Of a stretch of 64,000 bases of DNA, positions 39,144 to 47,902 are shown in pieces. The DNA comes from Streptomyces sp. NBC_01267 (GTDB lineage Bacteria; Actinomycetota; Actinomycetes; Streptomycetales; Streptomycetaceae): assembly GCF_036241575.1 (NCBI RefSeq), contig NZ_CP108455.1, positions 4,215,001 through 4,279,000 on the forward strand, read 5' to 3'. The stretch's first letter is position 1. Every line of letters begins with the position of its first letter. The notes under the pieces were generated by a model, which had not been told where the DNA came from, did no database searches, and worked only from the letters and a program-made list of their open reading frames with translations. A program made the translations under genes and the position numbers.

Positions 39144-39297
39144 CCGGTTCCGTACCGGTGCGGTGGCGGCTCGGATCCCCGCAAGGACCCGAACGGAAAC
39201 CAGCTCGTAACCCGGTTCCCCCTGTCGCGCTACGCGCGTTGACCCTAGGCTGCCGCTCGCACCCCTCACCCTTCACACAGAACTCACAAGGGGACGA

Positions 39298-41178
39298 ATG
39301 TCAGCCACACCTCACAGAACCCGCGGCACCCGGCGCATCCTCGCCGCCGCTGCCGGGCTCGCCACCGTCGGTGCGCTCGTCGCCGCGATGCCCGCCGCGG
39401 CGCAGGACCACGGTCACGGTCCGGGGCACGGGCCGGGGCACGGCCACCACGGGCAGCACGAGCCCAAGCCCGACCCCACGGTCGACGTGCAGTTGCTGTC
39501 CTTCAACGACCTGCACGGAAACCTGGAGCCGCCCGCCGGTTCCTCGGGCACGGTCAACGAGACGCAGCCCGACGGGACCGTGAAGGCGATCCCGGCCGGT
39601 GGCGCGGAGTATCTGGCGAGTTCGCTGCGGACCGCCCGCAAGGGTCACCCGTACTCGATCACCGCGGCGGGCGGCGACATGATCGGTGCCAGCCCGATGC
39701 TGTCCGGGCTCTTCCACGACGAGCCGACCATCGAGGCGCTCAACGACATCAAGCTCGATGTCACCTCCGTCGGCAACCACGAGTTCGACGAGGGCGCGAC
39801 CGAGCTGGCCCGGATGCAGAACGGCGGCTGCCACCCCACCGACGGCTGCTTCGAGAAGGGCAAGAAGTTCAAGGGCGCGGACTTCCCCTACCTCGCCGCC
39901 AACGTGACGAGTGAGAAGACCGGCAAGCCGATCCTCAAGCCGTACACGGTCTGGAAGAAGAACGGCGTCAAGATCGGCTTCATCGGGGTGACGCTGGAGG
40001 GCACGCCGAACATCGTCACCGCGAACGGCGTCAAGGGGCTCAAGTTCCACGACGAGATCGAGACGATCAACAAGTACGCCAAGGAACTCGACCGCCAGGG
40101 CGTCAAGTCGATCGTGGCGCTGATCCACGAGGGCGGCATGCCCGCCAGCAGTTCGTACAACTACGACTGTGACTCGCCCGGCGCGGGCGACGGCATCTCC
40201 GGCCCGATCGTCGACATCGCCAAGGGCATCTCGCCGAAGGTGGACGCGCTGGTCACCGGCCACACCCACCAGGCGTACGTGTGCAGCATCCCGGACCCGG
40301 CGGGGAACCCCCGCATGGTGACCTCGGCGGCGTCCTTCGGGCGGCTGTACACGGACAGCACGCTGACGTACGACCTCAGGACGAACGACATCGTGCGCAC
40401 CGCGGTCAAGGCGGGCAAGCCCGGTAAGCCGGGACAGACCCCGACGGCCGTCAACCACATCGTCAGCCGCGATCAGCCCAAGGCGAAGGACATCACCTCG
40501 CTGATCTCCCGCTGGAACGCGCTGGCCGCGCCGATCGCCGACAAGCCGCAGGGCTTCATCTCGGCGGACATCAACGGCCGCGGCGACACCTCGCCCGAGA
40601 CCCCGCTCGGCGACCTGATCGCCGACGCGCAGCTCGCGGGCCTCGCCCCGGCCGACAAGGGCGGCGCGCAGCTGGCCTTCATGAACCCGGGCGGCATCCG
40701 CTCCGACCTCGTCTACAAGGCGAGCGGCAGTGAGGGCGACGGGGTGGTGACGTACGGCGAGGCGTTCACCGTGCAGCCGTTCACCAACATGATGAACGTC
40801 GTCGACCTGACCGGCGCGCAGCTCATCACCGCGCTCCAGCAGCAGGTCAGCGGCGCCAACGAGCAGTCACCGAAGATCCTCCAGGTGTCGAAGGGCCTCA
40901 CCTACACCCTCGACCTGACGAAGACCGGTGCCGACCGCGTCGTCGCGAACACCGTCGCGCTCAACGGCACGGCGATCGACCCGGCCGCGACCTACCGCGT
41001 CGCGATGAACGAGTTCCTCGCGGGCGGCGGCGACGGCTTCGCGGCGCTCGGCCAGGGCACGAACAAGCTGGTCGGCGCGTCCGACCTGGATGTCTTCAAC
41101 GCCTACCTGGCGGCGAACTCCTCGGCGTCCGCGCCGATCGCGCCGTCGGCGACGGACCGGATCACGGTCGTCAAGTAG
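39298..41178 (+). CDS. secreted 5'-nucleotidase / metallophosphoesterase
   Basis: The protein has 626 residues. A signal peptide ends at AAMPAAAQ near residue 37, followed by a His/Gly-rich stretch (HGHGPGHGPGHGHHGQH) that may bind metal. The calcineurin-like metal motifs follow: LLSFNDLHGNLEP, GGDMIGASPMLSG, VGNHEFDEG and VTGHTHQAYV. The C-terminal 5'-nucleotidase substrate domain carries NPGGIRSDL and GEAFTVQPFTNMM. It releases phosphate from extracellular nucleotides, which fits the phosphate gene neighbourhood. AAGGGGACGA is the ribosome binding site. No sortase signal is seen at the C-terminus (ends DRITVVK). Confidence 0.92.
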   Translation: MSATPHRTRGTRRILAAAAGLATVGALVAAMPAAAQDHGHGPGHGPGHGHHGQHEPKPDPTVDVQLLSFNDLHGNLEPPAGSSGTVNETQPDGTVKAIPAGGAEYLASSLRTARKGHPYSITAAGGDMIGASPMLSGLFHDEPTIEALNDIKLDVTSVGNHEFDEGATELARMQNGGCHPTDGCFEKGKKFKGADFPYLAANVTSEKTGKPILKPYTVWKKNGVKIGFIGVTLEGTPNIVTANGVKGLKFHDEIETINKYAKELDRQGVKSIVALIHEGGMPASSSYNYDCDSPGAGDGISGPIVDIAKGISPKVDALVTGHTHQAYVCSIPDPAGNPRMVTSAASFGRLYTDSTLTYDLRTNDIVRTAVKAGKPGKPGQTPTAVNHIVSRDQPKAKDITSLISRWNALAAPIADKPQGFISADINGRGDTSPETPLGDLIADAQLAGLAPADKGGAQLAFMNPGGIRSDLVYKASGSEGDGVVTYGEAFTVQPFTNMMNVVDLTGAQLITALQQQVSGANEQSPKILQVSKGLTYTLDLTKTGADRVVANTVALNGTAIDPAATYRVAMNEFLAGGGDGFAALGQGTNKLVGASDLDVFNAYLAANSSASAPIAPSATDRITVVK

Positions 41179-41197
41179 CAGACAGCCACGGTGCACC

Positions 41198-41230
41198 GGG
41201 GTGGCGAGCCGAACGGCCCGCCACCCCTTT
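41198..41230 (+). terminator. terminator of the 5'-nucleotidase gene
   Basis: A 9-bp perfect stem (arms 41198-41206 and 41219-41227) with a 12-nt loop is followed by TTT, 20 nt after the stop codon. Confidence 0.75.
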
Positions 41231-41282
41231 CCCGCCCCGCGCGGTGTCAGGAGCACGTCGCGCAGGACCGGGAACGGCTCAA

Positions 41283-41753
41283 CTAGTCACCGGTGTTGGT
41301 GGCCCAGACCGGCTGACGGGCGCTGTTGTAGACGACGACGTTGCCGTCGTCCTGAATGGCGAGGTAGGCGCCCTTGTGCCAGGTGCCGGCCGCCCACACG
41401 GGCTGGTTGGCGGAGTTGTAGACGACGAAGTTGCCGTCCTCCTGGAACACCGCGCAGTTGCCGTGCGACCAGGTGCCGGGAGCCTGCCAGGCGGCGCGGC
41501 CGTCCTTGTAGAGAACGAAGTTGCCGTCCTCCTGCATGCGCAGCACGGCCCGGCCGTTGCCCGAGGTCCACGCCTGGTTCTTGCAGATGGTGGCGCGCGG
41601 CCGAATGATGGTGTCGCTGGCGGGACGCGCGGTGCTGACCCGGGCGGTCCCGGCCTGGCTCGCGGTGAGAGCCGGGGCCGCGAACGCGCTTCCCGCGCCG
41701 AGAACGAGCGTTGCCGATACGGCCGCGAGACACACAGAAGTACGGAATTTCAC
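41283..41753 (-). CDS. secreted bulb-type mannose-specific lectin domain protein
   Basis: The protein has 156 residues from the GTG at 41753, with AAGGAG 8 nt upstream. A signal peptide ends GSAFAAPA. The mature part is one B-lectin fold with three Q-x-D-x-N-x-V-x-Y sites: QEDGNFVLY, QEDGNFVVY and QDDGNVVVY. These are the mannose-binding motifs of plant and bacterial monocot-type lectins. It is probably released to the medium or wall; no anchor is visible. The biological target is unknown. It stands alone. Confidence 0.88.
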   Translation of the reverse strand: MKFRTSVCLAAVSATLVLGAGSAFAAPALTASQAGTARVSTARPASDTIIRPRATICKNQAWTSGNGRAVLRMQEDGNFVLYKDGRAAWQAPGTWSHGNCAVFQEDGNFVVYNSANQPVWAAGTWHKGAYLAIQDDGNVVVYNSARQPVWATNTGD

Positions 41754-41916
41754 GCGCTTGCTCCTTGGCTGACGGGTCACCGTGTAGGTAACCCTCCGTA
41801 GGCATAGGTATACAGAGTGATTGCGCTCTGCAGGGATCAGCCCAGCGCTTCCACTCCAACGAGCTACGGAGTCCCGCTGCGTTGCCAAGGGACCGCACTC
41901 GACCTGTATGCGCAGG

Positions 41917-42381
41917 TCAGGCGGCCGTACCGACCTCATCGGCCCCTTCGGCCCCGGCCCGCGCGAGCGTGAACCAGACGGCCTTACGGTCCGGGGCGCA
42001 GCCGCCCAGCAGGGTCCACCCCCAGGCGAACGCCAGCCGGTCGAGCAGCATCAGGCCCCGCCCGCACTCCAACTCGTCGCCGGTACCCGAGGGTGTGAAC
42101 ACCGGAAGGAACCAAGGTGCGTTGTCCGCCACGGAGACCGTGACCTGCTTGCGGTTGACGGTCGCGCAGAGCTGGATCCGGGGCGTGCGGGTGTGGCGGT
42201 GGGCGTTGGTCACCACCTCCGTGACGCAGAGCCGGGCGTCGTCGACGAGCCCGCGATGACAGCTGACGGTGAGCAGCGACGCCACGAAGTCCCTTGCGAT
42301 GCAAGGGGCGTTGGCGGTACTGGGCAGAGCGATGCGGTAGAACTCGCCGCCCTGTGGGGGGCGTGGTGCGGCGGGGGTCAT
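41917..42381 (-). CDS. HATPase_c ATP-binding protein (anti-sigma/RsbW-like)
   Basis: The protein has 154 residues from the ATG at 42381, preceded by GGGAGAACG. It has a GHKL ATPase core: N-box VTEVVTNAHRHT near residue 68, G1-like VSVADNAP near 95 and a G2 region ECGRGLMLLDRLA. Such small RsbW-like proteins occur in many copies in Streptomyces beside XRE/DUF397 pairs. It is divergent from the Scr1-type XRE gene by 250 nt. Kinase activity on a partner is not certain. Confidence 0.85.
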   Translation of the reverse strand: MTPAAPRPPQGGEFYRIALPSTANAPCIARDFVASLLTVSCHRGLVDDARLCVTEVVTNAHRHTRTPRIQLCATVNRKQVTVSVADNAPWFLPVFTPSGTGDELECGRGLMLLDRLAFAWGWTLLGGCAPDRKAVWFTLARAGAEGADEVGTAA

Positions 42382-42631
42382 GTCGTTCTCCCTACGGGAT
42401 TCGATCCGAAACGGGTGCGCCGCTCGTTGTCCGTGGCGATGGCCGGATCGGCGCGCGGGTCTCAAGGCGCGCTGAAATGGCTGCACTTCGGACAACTGAC
42501 GTGCGTCGCGGTGCAGTGACGACGTTAGCGTCTGGGTATCAATTGTTGTATCCATAGCCATAATATTTGCTGGAAGTGGACCCTTTCGAGGGACGCGGGC
42601 CACACTGGACCCGACGAAAAGGGAGAGGCCG

Positions 42632-43483
42632 ATGCCACCGAGGAAGCCGCCCACGGCGCGGCAGCGCCGATTGGGTACCGAGCTGCGCAAGATGCGAGAG
42701 CATGCCGGTCTCGCGCCTGCGGAGGCCGCATCGCAGCTCGGTACGGACCGCACCACCATCAGCAACACCGAATCGGGGCGGTTCGGGGTGAGCGCCGCGC
42801 GAGTGCGCACGTGGGCCGACTGCTACGCGTGTCCGGACCCGGCATATGTCGACGCGCTGGCCGACATGGCCGAGGAGCGTACGAAGGGGTGGTGGGAGGA
42901 CTACCGCGGCGATCTCTCGGTCGGCGCACTCGACCTGGCGGAGTTGGAGCATCACGCCGTGGGATTCCGGGCAGTGCAGATCATGCATATGCCGGGCTTG
43001 CTCCAGACCGAGGACTACGCACGTGCGGTGTACGCGGAAGCCATGCCGTCGCCGACGCCGGCGAACCTTCGCCGTCGGCTCTCGCACCGGTTGAGGCGTC
43101 GCGACGTCCTCGATCGGGAAAACCCGCCCGCCTGTGTCTTCCTGATTCACGAAGCGGCGCTGCGTATGCAGTACGGCGGACGCAAAGTCGCCGTCAGGCA
43201 GCTCGACCACCTGCTCAAGGAGTCGGAACGTGAGAACGTCACCGTTCGCGTGATCCCGTTCGCGGCGGGTGGCTTTCCGAACGCCGGGAGTTCGACGCAC
43301 TATGTGTACGGCCCCGTTCCGCAGCTCGACACCGTGCAGACGGACACCCCGACCGGTTCAGGATTCGTCGATGCCGAGACGCGTCTCCTGAACTTCCGGG
43401 CGGTGCTTGACCGGACCGAGGGGCGGTCGCTCGATCCGCAGAGCTCCCGGGACTTCATCAGTGAAATCGCACAACAAGTCTGA
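42632..43483 (+). CDS. XRE helix-turn-helix protein with DUF5753 (Scr1-type)
   Basis: The protein has 283 residues. The N-terminal XRE domain (GTELRKMREHAGLAPAEAAS, TDRTTISNTESG) is followed by the long DUF5753 region (LEHHAVGFRAVQIMHMPGLLQTEDYARAV; FLIHEAALRMQYGGRKV; RQLDHLL). This is the WhiJ/AbaA/Scr1 family of Streptomyces developmental and antibiotic regulators. The DUF397 partner follows 13 nt downstream. AAGGGAGAGG supplies the ribosome binding site. Confidence 0.92.
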   Translation: MPPRKPPTARQRRLGTELRKMREHAGLAPAEAASQLGTDRTTISNTESGRFGVSAARVRTWADCYACPDPAYVDALADMAEERTKGWWEDYRGDLSVGALDLAELEHHAVGFRAVQIMHMPGLLQTEDYARAVYAEAMPSPTPANLRRRLSHRLRRRDVLDRENPPACVFLIHEAALRMQYGGRKVAVRQLDHLLKESERENVTVRVIPFAAGGFPNAGSSTHYVYGPVPQLDTVQTDTPTGSGFVDAETRLLNFRAVLDRTEGRSLDPQSSRDFISEIAQQV

Positions 43484-43496
43484 AGGCGTGAGACGT

Positions 43497-43691
43497 ATGG
43501 ACATTCAGTGGCGAAAGTCGTCCAAGTCGGCAGATGCCGATGGGGACAACTGCCTCGAACTCGCCGAGCAGGGAGGCGAGATCCTGATGCGCGAGAGCGA
43601 CAACCCTGGTGTGGTCATCCACACGACCCGGGCCAAGCTGCGCGCCTTCCTCGGGGGCGCGAAGGAGGGCGAGTTCGACGACCTGGCCTGA
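43497..43691 (+). CDS. DUF397 domain protein
   Basis: A 64-residue protein with the full DUF397 pattern: WRKSSKSADADGDNCLELAE, then MRESDNPG, and LRAFLGGAKEGEFDD. It is the normal downstream partner of the Scr1-type XRE protein; pairs of this type have been viewed as toxin-antitoxin-like or as sensor-repressor pairs. It begins 13 nt after the XRE stop, so the two are co-transcribed. Confidence 0.92.
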   Translation: MDIQWRKSSKSADADGDNCLELAEQGGEILMRESDNPGVVIHTTRAKLRAFLGGAKEGEFDDLA

Positions 43692-43931
43692 TACGGCCCA
43701 GCTCCCGCTTCGGGCGGTCTCCACCGGCGCAGGTGGGGGCCGCCCGTCTCGTTGCGTAACACTCATCCGGGCGAAAGGTCTCACTCGTTAGACGTCAAAC
43801 GCTTGATACGGGATGGGCTCAAAAGCTAACTTCGCAGTGCGTCGCCACGGGCTGATTCCTCGGCAGGCCCACGCCCGAAGGTGCGCAACTCCTCTTCAAT
43901 TTGCGCCAGTTGAGGAGCGAGAAAGGGGCTG

Positions 43932-43972
43932 CCCCTTGCCCGCTGCTCGTCACGCCGGCCGCGGGCAAGGGG
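43932..43972. terminator. perfect hairpin downstream of DUF397 gene
   Basis: The 12-nt arms at 43932-43943 and 43961-43972 are perfectly complementary (CCCCTTGCCCGC and its complement) with a 17-nt loop and no T tract. It is the only clear structure in the 312-nt non-coding stretch 43692-44003 and may terminate the XRE-DUF397 transcript. Confidence 0.4.
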
Positions 43973-44003
43973 TAGTCCGGACGCTGCGTCAGGAGGTCCC
44001 GTC

Positions 44004-44399
44004 GTGCGCGACTCCGTATCCACAGCCCCTGTAACCGCAACCGCATCCGTAACGCCCGCCTTCTGGTGCGAGCGGGTCACCTACCGGACCATGGAGGCCG
44101 ACAAGATCGCCGAGGCGTCGCGCCGCTCCGTCACCGAACCGGCCGAAGCGATCCGCCGCATCCGTGCGGACGTACGCGAACTGGCGCACACCCTGCCGCC
44201 CATGGAGCGGCACCGCGCGCTGAGTTGGGTCGACGGGGGCGGCTGCGTCGGCGCGATCGCCGCACTGCACCGCGGCGAGCCCTGCGGCTTCTCGCTCAGC
44301 CATCGGGGGGCGTGGACCGAGTGGACCGTACGCCCGTACCTGGCCTTTCGCGTACGCGGCGAGGCGCTTCTCCCCGTGCTGCCTCACTCGTTCGGTTGA
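44004..44399 (+). CDS. hypothetical protein
   Basis: A 131-residue protein from the GTG at 44004, with a strong AGGAGG ribosome binding site 7 nt upstream. The body has helical heptad-like spacing (AEAIRRIRADVRELAHTL) followed by a compact Gly/Trp-rich part (LSWVDGGGCVGAIAALHRGE, RGAWTEWTVRPYLAF). I do not recognise the family. Reading frame, codon use and ribosome binding site support it as real. It is followed by the SnoaL-like gene on the same strand. Confidence 0.62.
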   Translation: MRDSVSTAPVTATASVTPAFWCERVTYRTMEADKIAEASRRSVTEPAEAIRRIRADVRELAHTLPPMERHRALSWVDGGGCVGAIAALHRGEPCGFSLSHRGAWTEWTVRPYLAFRVRGEALLPVLPHSFG

Positions 44400-44484
44400 T
44401 CAACCAGGCTCTGCCTGGCGTGGCCATCCCGGTTGCTGCCAATATCCGACGGGGCAGGCAAAGGCGTCATATCGGGCGCGTTGC

Positions 44485-45072
44485 TTGCGGGAGGAAATCT
44501 GGTGGTCACCACGGACTGGCAGAAGGCCCGGGGAGTGCAAGCCCTTCTTCCTGCTCCCGCGCTGCCAGCAATGGGCCGTCCCGGCTCACGTCACCAGGAC
44601 GCGAGCCCGGCATCGAGGGGGAGTCACGTCGACAGTCACCGACACACGCACGCTGGTGGAGGAACTGCTGGGCAGGATCGGCGAGGGCGACCCCGCGCGC
44701 GTCGCCGAACTGTACGCCGCGCGGGTCGACTGGAAGCTCGACTGGCCGGAGACGGAGCACGGCCGGACCGCCACACCGTGGATCCGTCACCGGTCCACCC
44801 GGGACGACGTGGCCGCCCACTACCGTGAACTCGCCGAGCAGCACGTGCCCGAGGAGGTGGGGACGGAGATCGAGCGCATCCTCGTCGACGGGAACGACGC
44901 GGTCGTGCTCGGCGAGATCCGCCTGACCGCCCGGTCGACCATACGTGCGTACCGCGCGCGGTTCGCCCTCCACCTCACGGTCGAGAACGGCCTGGTCACG
45001 CGGCACCACGTCTACGAGGACAGCCTTGCCGTCGCCGGTGCATTCGAGGCACGAAGAGGCATGGAACTGTGA
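44485..45072 (+). CDS. SnoaL/NTF2-like protein (start unclear)
   Basis: The conserved part begins at about 44623 (TDTRTLVEELLGRIGEGD, then ARVDWKLDWPE) and gives a typical SnoaL-like polyketide cyclase / NTF2 fold of about 149 residues with VHLTV-type final strands and H-H-V-YEDS. No ATG, GTG or TTG stands at its natural beginning: the codon after the GAGGGG ribosome binding site is GTC (44623). A TTG at 44485 opens the frame but adds 46 unlikely residues, and a GTG at 44656 would remove the first helix. Either translation starts at an unusual codon or the start was mutated. The function is not known. Confidence 0.65.
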   Translation: MREEIWWSPRTGRRPGECKPFFLLPRCQQWAVPAHVTRTRARHRGGVTSTVTDTRTLVEELLGRIGEGDPARVAELYAARVDWKLDWPETEHGRTATPWIRHRSTRDDVAAHYRELAEQHVPEEVGTEIERILVDGNDAVVLGEIRLTARSTIRAYRARFALHLTVENGLVTRHHVYEDSLAVAGAFEARRGMEL

Positions 45073-45318
45073 ACGGAGCCCCGGACCGCAACTGCCCAGG
45101 GCTCCGCGGTGTTCGGGACGCCGTTCGCCACGAGTGCGGTCGTCGCCCCTGTCACAGCGCACTCGCGGATGCGAATCGCGCTTCCCCCGTCACTGACCGG
45201 GACCGGTTTTCCCCTGAAGTCCTCCCAGCGAGTGACTCCCTGATGCTGGCACCCGTGGGAGGGGGAGACCAGGGGAAGGCCGGGCGTGAAATGGCGCCGG
45301 ATCGATAGCCTTTCCTCC

Positions 45319-46287
45319 ATGGAACCCGCGAACGGCACGTCCGAACCGCACGCCATGCCTGCCGCCAGTCGCCCGGAGCCGACAACGCATCAGCTGCGTC
45401 TGTTCCTGGTGCTGGCCGAGGAACTGCACTTCGGACGGGCCGCAGCGCGGTCGTTCGTGACCCAGCCGTCCTTCAGCCAGCAGATCCGCACCCTGGAGAC
45501 CCGGCTCGGTGTCGCGTTGCTCGACCGCACCAGCCGTACGGTACGGCTCACCGACACCGGCGCCGCGCTGATACCGGACGCCAGGGCGGTGATCGCGGCG
45601 CTGGACCGGATCCGCCGGACCGCCGACGCGCACTCCCGGGAGCTTCGCGGGCACCTGACCATCGGCACCATCGGCGCCGAGGCGGCCATGCCGTACACCC
45701 AGGCGATCCTCACCGAACTGCGCGCCCAACACCCGCACCTCACCTTCGAGATACACAGCGTCGACTTCACCGAGCAGATCGAGGGCCTCGCGCTCGGGGA
45801 CATCGATGTCGCCTTTCTGCGGCCCCCGCTGCCCCCGGGTTTCAGGACCCTGCACCTGGCCACCGAGCCCCGGATGGCATGCCTGCCCGCCGGTGATCCG
45901 CTGGCAGGCGAGCCGCAGATCTGCCTCGCGCAGCTGTCCGGCCGAACCGTCGTCGACGTCCCGGCCGGCGCCCCGCGGCTGTGGTGGGACGACTGGGTCG
46001 TCAACCCCCGCCCGGACGGCGCCTCCGTACGCTTCGGGCCGGTGGCCCCGGACATCGAATCGATGCTCCTCACGGTCGCCCGGGGCGAGGCCATCACCTT
46101 CCTCCCCACCGCGGCCCAGCACCTCTACCCCCGTCCCGGCGTCGCCTATGTCTCCGTCGCCGACCTCCCCCCGTCGGTCTCCGCCCTGGTCTGGCTCCCG
46201 CGGAACCACCACCCGGCGCTGACAGCCCTGCTGACCGCGGCACGAACGGTCCTGCGACGGAGCGCCCCGCCGACGGGAACTTCGTGA
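45319..46287 (+). CDS. LysR-family transcriptional regulator
   Basis: The protein has 322 residues from the ATG at 45319. The N-terminal winged HTH (LRLFLVLAEELHFGRAAARSFVTQPSFSQQIRTLETRLGVALLDRT) and the substrate-binding domain (GHLTIGTIGAE to VWLPRNH) are standard for LysR proteins of the CbbR/CatR-like branch. No divergently transcribed target gene adjoins it; the upstream 246 nt are non-coding. Confidence 0.9.
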   Translation: MEPANGTSEPHAMPAASRPEPTTHQLRLFLVLAEELHFGRAAARSFVTQPSFSQQIRTLETRLGVALLDRTSRTVRLTDTGAALIPDARAVIAALDRIRRTADAHSRELRGHLTIGTIGAEAAMPYTQAILTELRAQHPHLTFEIHSVDFTEQIEGLALGDIDVAFLRPPLPPGFRTLHLATEPRMACLPAGDPLAGEPQICLAQLSGRTVVDVPAGAPRLWWDDWVVNPRPDGASVRFGPVAPDIESMLLTVARGEAITFLPTAAQHLYPRPGVAYVSVADLPPSVSALVWLPRNHHPALTALLTAARTVLRRSAPPTGTS

Positions 46288-46540
46288 GAAGGCCCCCATT
46301 TCTTGGCGTTGTTCACCGGATCATCCGCGCTTCCGACAGACGCCCCGGACGCGGTCCTCGGTAACAACGCCGACGGCTCCGACTCTCTAGTGGGAACAGC
46401 TACCCAGTCGGCCCGGCCCTGGTACATCTGAGTTGAATGCATTTGTCTCTTGAGTCTGCCTCGAATGCGGGATGGGCCGTTCCGGCCGCCGTCTGGGGCG
46501 CACGTGGATACAGTGCTGCGACCGGATGGGGGAGATGCGA

Positions 46541-46960
46541 GTGGACGAAGCGACCTTCGCGGCGACGACTGTGGCTGCGACCTTTCTCACCCAGGCGACC
46601 CAGGAGGCGTATCAGCGGGTTCGGGAGGCAATTGGCCGTCTGAGCCGACGTAGCGGTCATGAGGACGAGGCGGCAGCTCAACTCGAACGTCTGGACCGGG
46701 ACCGGGCCGCTGTGGTCCAGGCTCTGGCAGGTGATCGTGAGGCCGTCCTACGGGCCGCCGCGGCTGTGTGGGCCCCTGTGCTCGTGGGACTGGCAGAGTC
46801 GGAACCGGTCGCGTACGCGGAACTGTCGGCCCTGGCCTGGCAGGGCCGGTCGACCTCTGTAGTTGAGCAGCACAACCACGGAACGGGCACCTTTATCAAC
46901 GGAAACATCGAGGGCGGCCTCACTATCAACCACGGCGCAGCGCATGGCATTCACGAGTGA
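46541..46960 (+). CDS. helical protein with C-terminal amyloid-like Gly-rich motif
   Basis: A 139-residue protein from the GTG at 46541, which has GGGGGAG 6 nt upstream. Residues about 1-105 look all-helical and charged (AYQRVREAIGRLSRR, QLERLDRDRAAVVQAL), of the size of a small bundle domain. The C-terminus carries QHNHGTGTFINGNIEGG near residues 109-125. The next gene, overlapping by 17 nt, begins with the closely similar QHNRGPGVFIAGDVYGD. Shared motifs of this type between neighbouring genes mark bacterial amyloid signalling (RHIM-like/BASS) pairs. That function is inferred; I recognise no family for the helical domain. Confidence 0.72.
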   Translation: MDEATFAATTVAATFLTQATQEAYQRVREAIGRLSRRSGHEDEAAAQLERLDRDRAAVVQALAGDREAVLRAAAAVWAPVLVGLAESEPVAYAELSALAWQGRSTSVVEQHNHGTGTFINGNIEGGLTINHGAAHGIHE

Positions 46961-47630
46961 TTCCCCGAGCCAGGGCGGGCAGCACAACCGTGGGCCTGGT
47001 GTGTTCATCGCAGGCGACGTGTACGGGGACGTCAACAACCATCACGCGCCGCCGGGTGACGGCCGGGATGATGTGCCTCAGGCACTCCGGGGACAGCGAT
47101 GCCGCGGGAAAGCCCGTCCTGCCGGGAACCAGCCGGAAGAGGAAGAGGCCGAGGAGCGGGTAGGGGCCGGAGAGGCGTTGTTCGGCTGGACCTGGCTCAC
47201 TGTCATGCTCTTCGGCGCGTCGGGCTACTGCGTGGTTGCAGCCCTCATGGGCCGGGCGTCGACGGGAGATCGTCTCGGAAGCGTTCTCGGCGCAGTGTGC
47301 GCGGCCTTCGGCGGTGTCGTCGCTCTGACCTTCGTTTTCGCGGCCCTCGCGGAGGTCTGCGCTAAAGGCACGGTCAACGCTTCTGAGGCCGCGAGGAATC
47401 GAGGGGCACAGGGGCAGCGAGCCGCAGCTCGCTTGAATCTCCGGTACGCGGTATCAGCCGCCCGCGCCGCAAGGTTCAGCGCAATCCTGGCTGGGTTCAC
47501 CGCAGGTCTCTTCGGCTTTCTGGCTATTGGTAGGGAGGCTGTGGACCGGGCTCACGGCGCTTACGAACTCGCCGAGTCCGAGATCGCCGAGACACGTTCC
47601 GCGCTGGGGGAGATCCTCGACGAGGAATGA
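46944..47630 (+). CDS. membrane protein with N-terminal amyloid-like Gly-rich motif
   Basis: The protein has 228 residues from the ATG at 46944, inside the end of the previous gene. An N-terminal QHNRGPGVFIAGDVYGD (residues about 13-29) matches the neighbour's C-terminal motif. A Glu-rich linker follows, then three hydrophobic segments (about 80-102, 114-140 and 178-200) separated by a basic loop, and a short helical C-terminus. The layout fits a membrane-active effector gated by a homotypic motif interaction, but this is inference. Family unknown. Confidence 0.7.
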   Translation: MAFTSDSPSQGGQHNRGPGVFIAGDVYGDVNNHHAPPGDGRDDVPQALRGQRCRGKARPAGNQPEEEEAEERVGAGEALFGWTWLTVMLFGASGYCVVAALMGRASTGDRLGSVLGAVCAAFGGVVALTFVFAALAEVCAKGTVNASEAARNRGAQGQRAAARLNLRYAVSAARAARFSAILAGFTAGLFGFLAIGREAVDRAHGAYELAESEIAETRSALGEILDEE

Positions 47631-47902
47631 TTCCGGCGCAGCGTGTGGACGCCTACGCCTACGCTGCTGAGATCCAGGCCGAAGATGCCGTCTGCACCGC
47701 TTCGACGCCAGTGGTGGCCACCTGCTCGGCACACCGAGCGGATCGCCCACGCCGACGGGCGAGGCCAGGGACGGGCGAGGCGCAGGCATGGCTGCGGGGG
47801 GAGGCCACCCCTGCGCCGCGAACACAGCGGCGAATGCGACCACGCCACCGCGCGTTCCCAGCCCCACCCCCGCCCCGTGCACACACGAACGGAACCCCAA
47901 CC

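Noticed and set aside
42541..42570. AT-rich promoter before the Scr1-type XRE gene
   Set aside because: TTGTTG and TAATAT are visible, but the spacing (12 nt) is too short for a standard promoter and the symmetry is poor.
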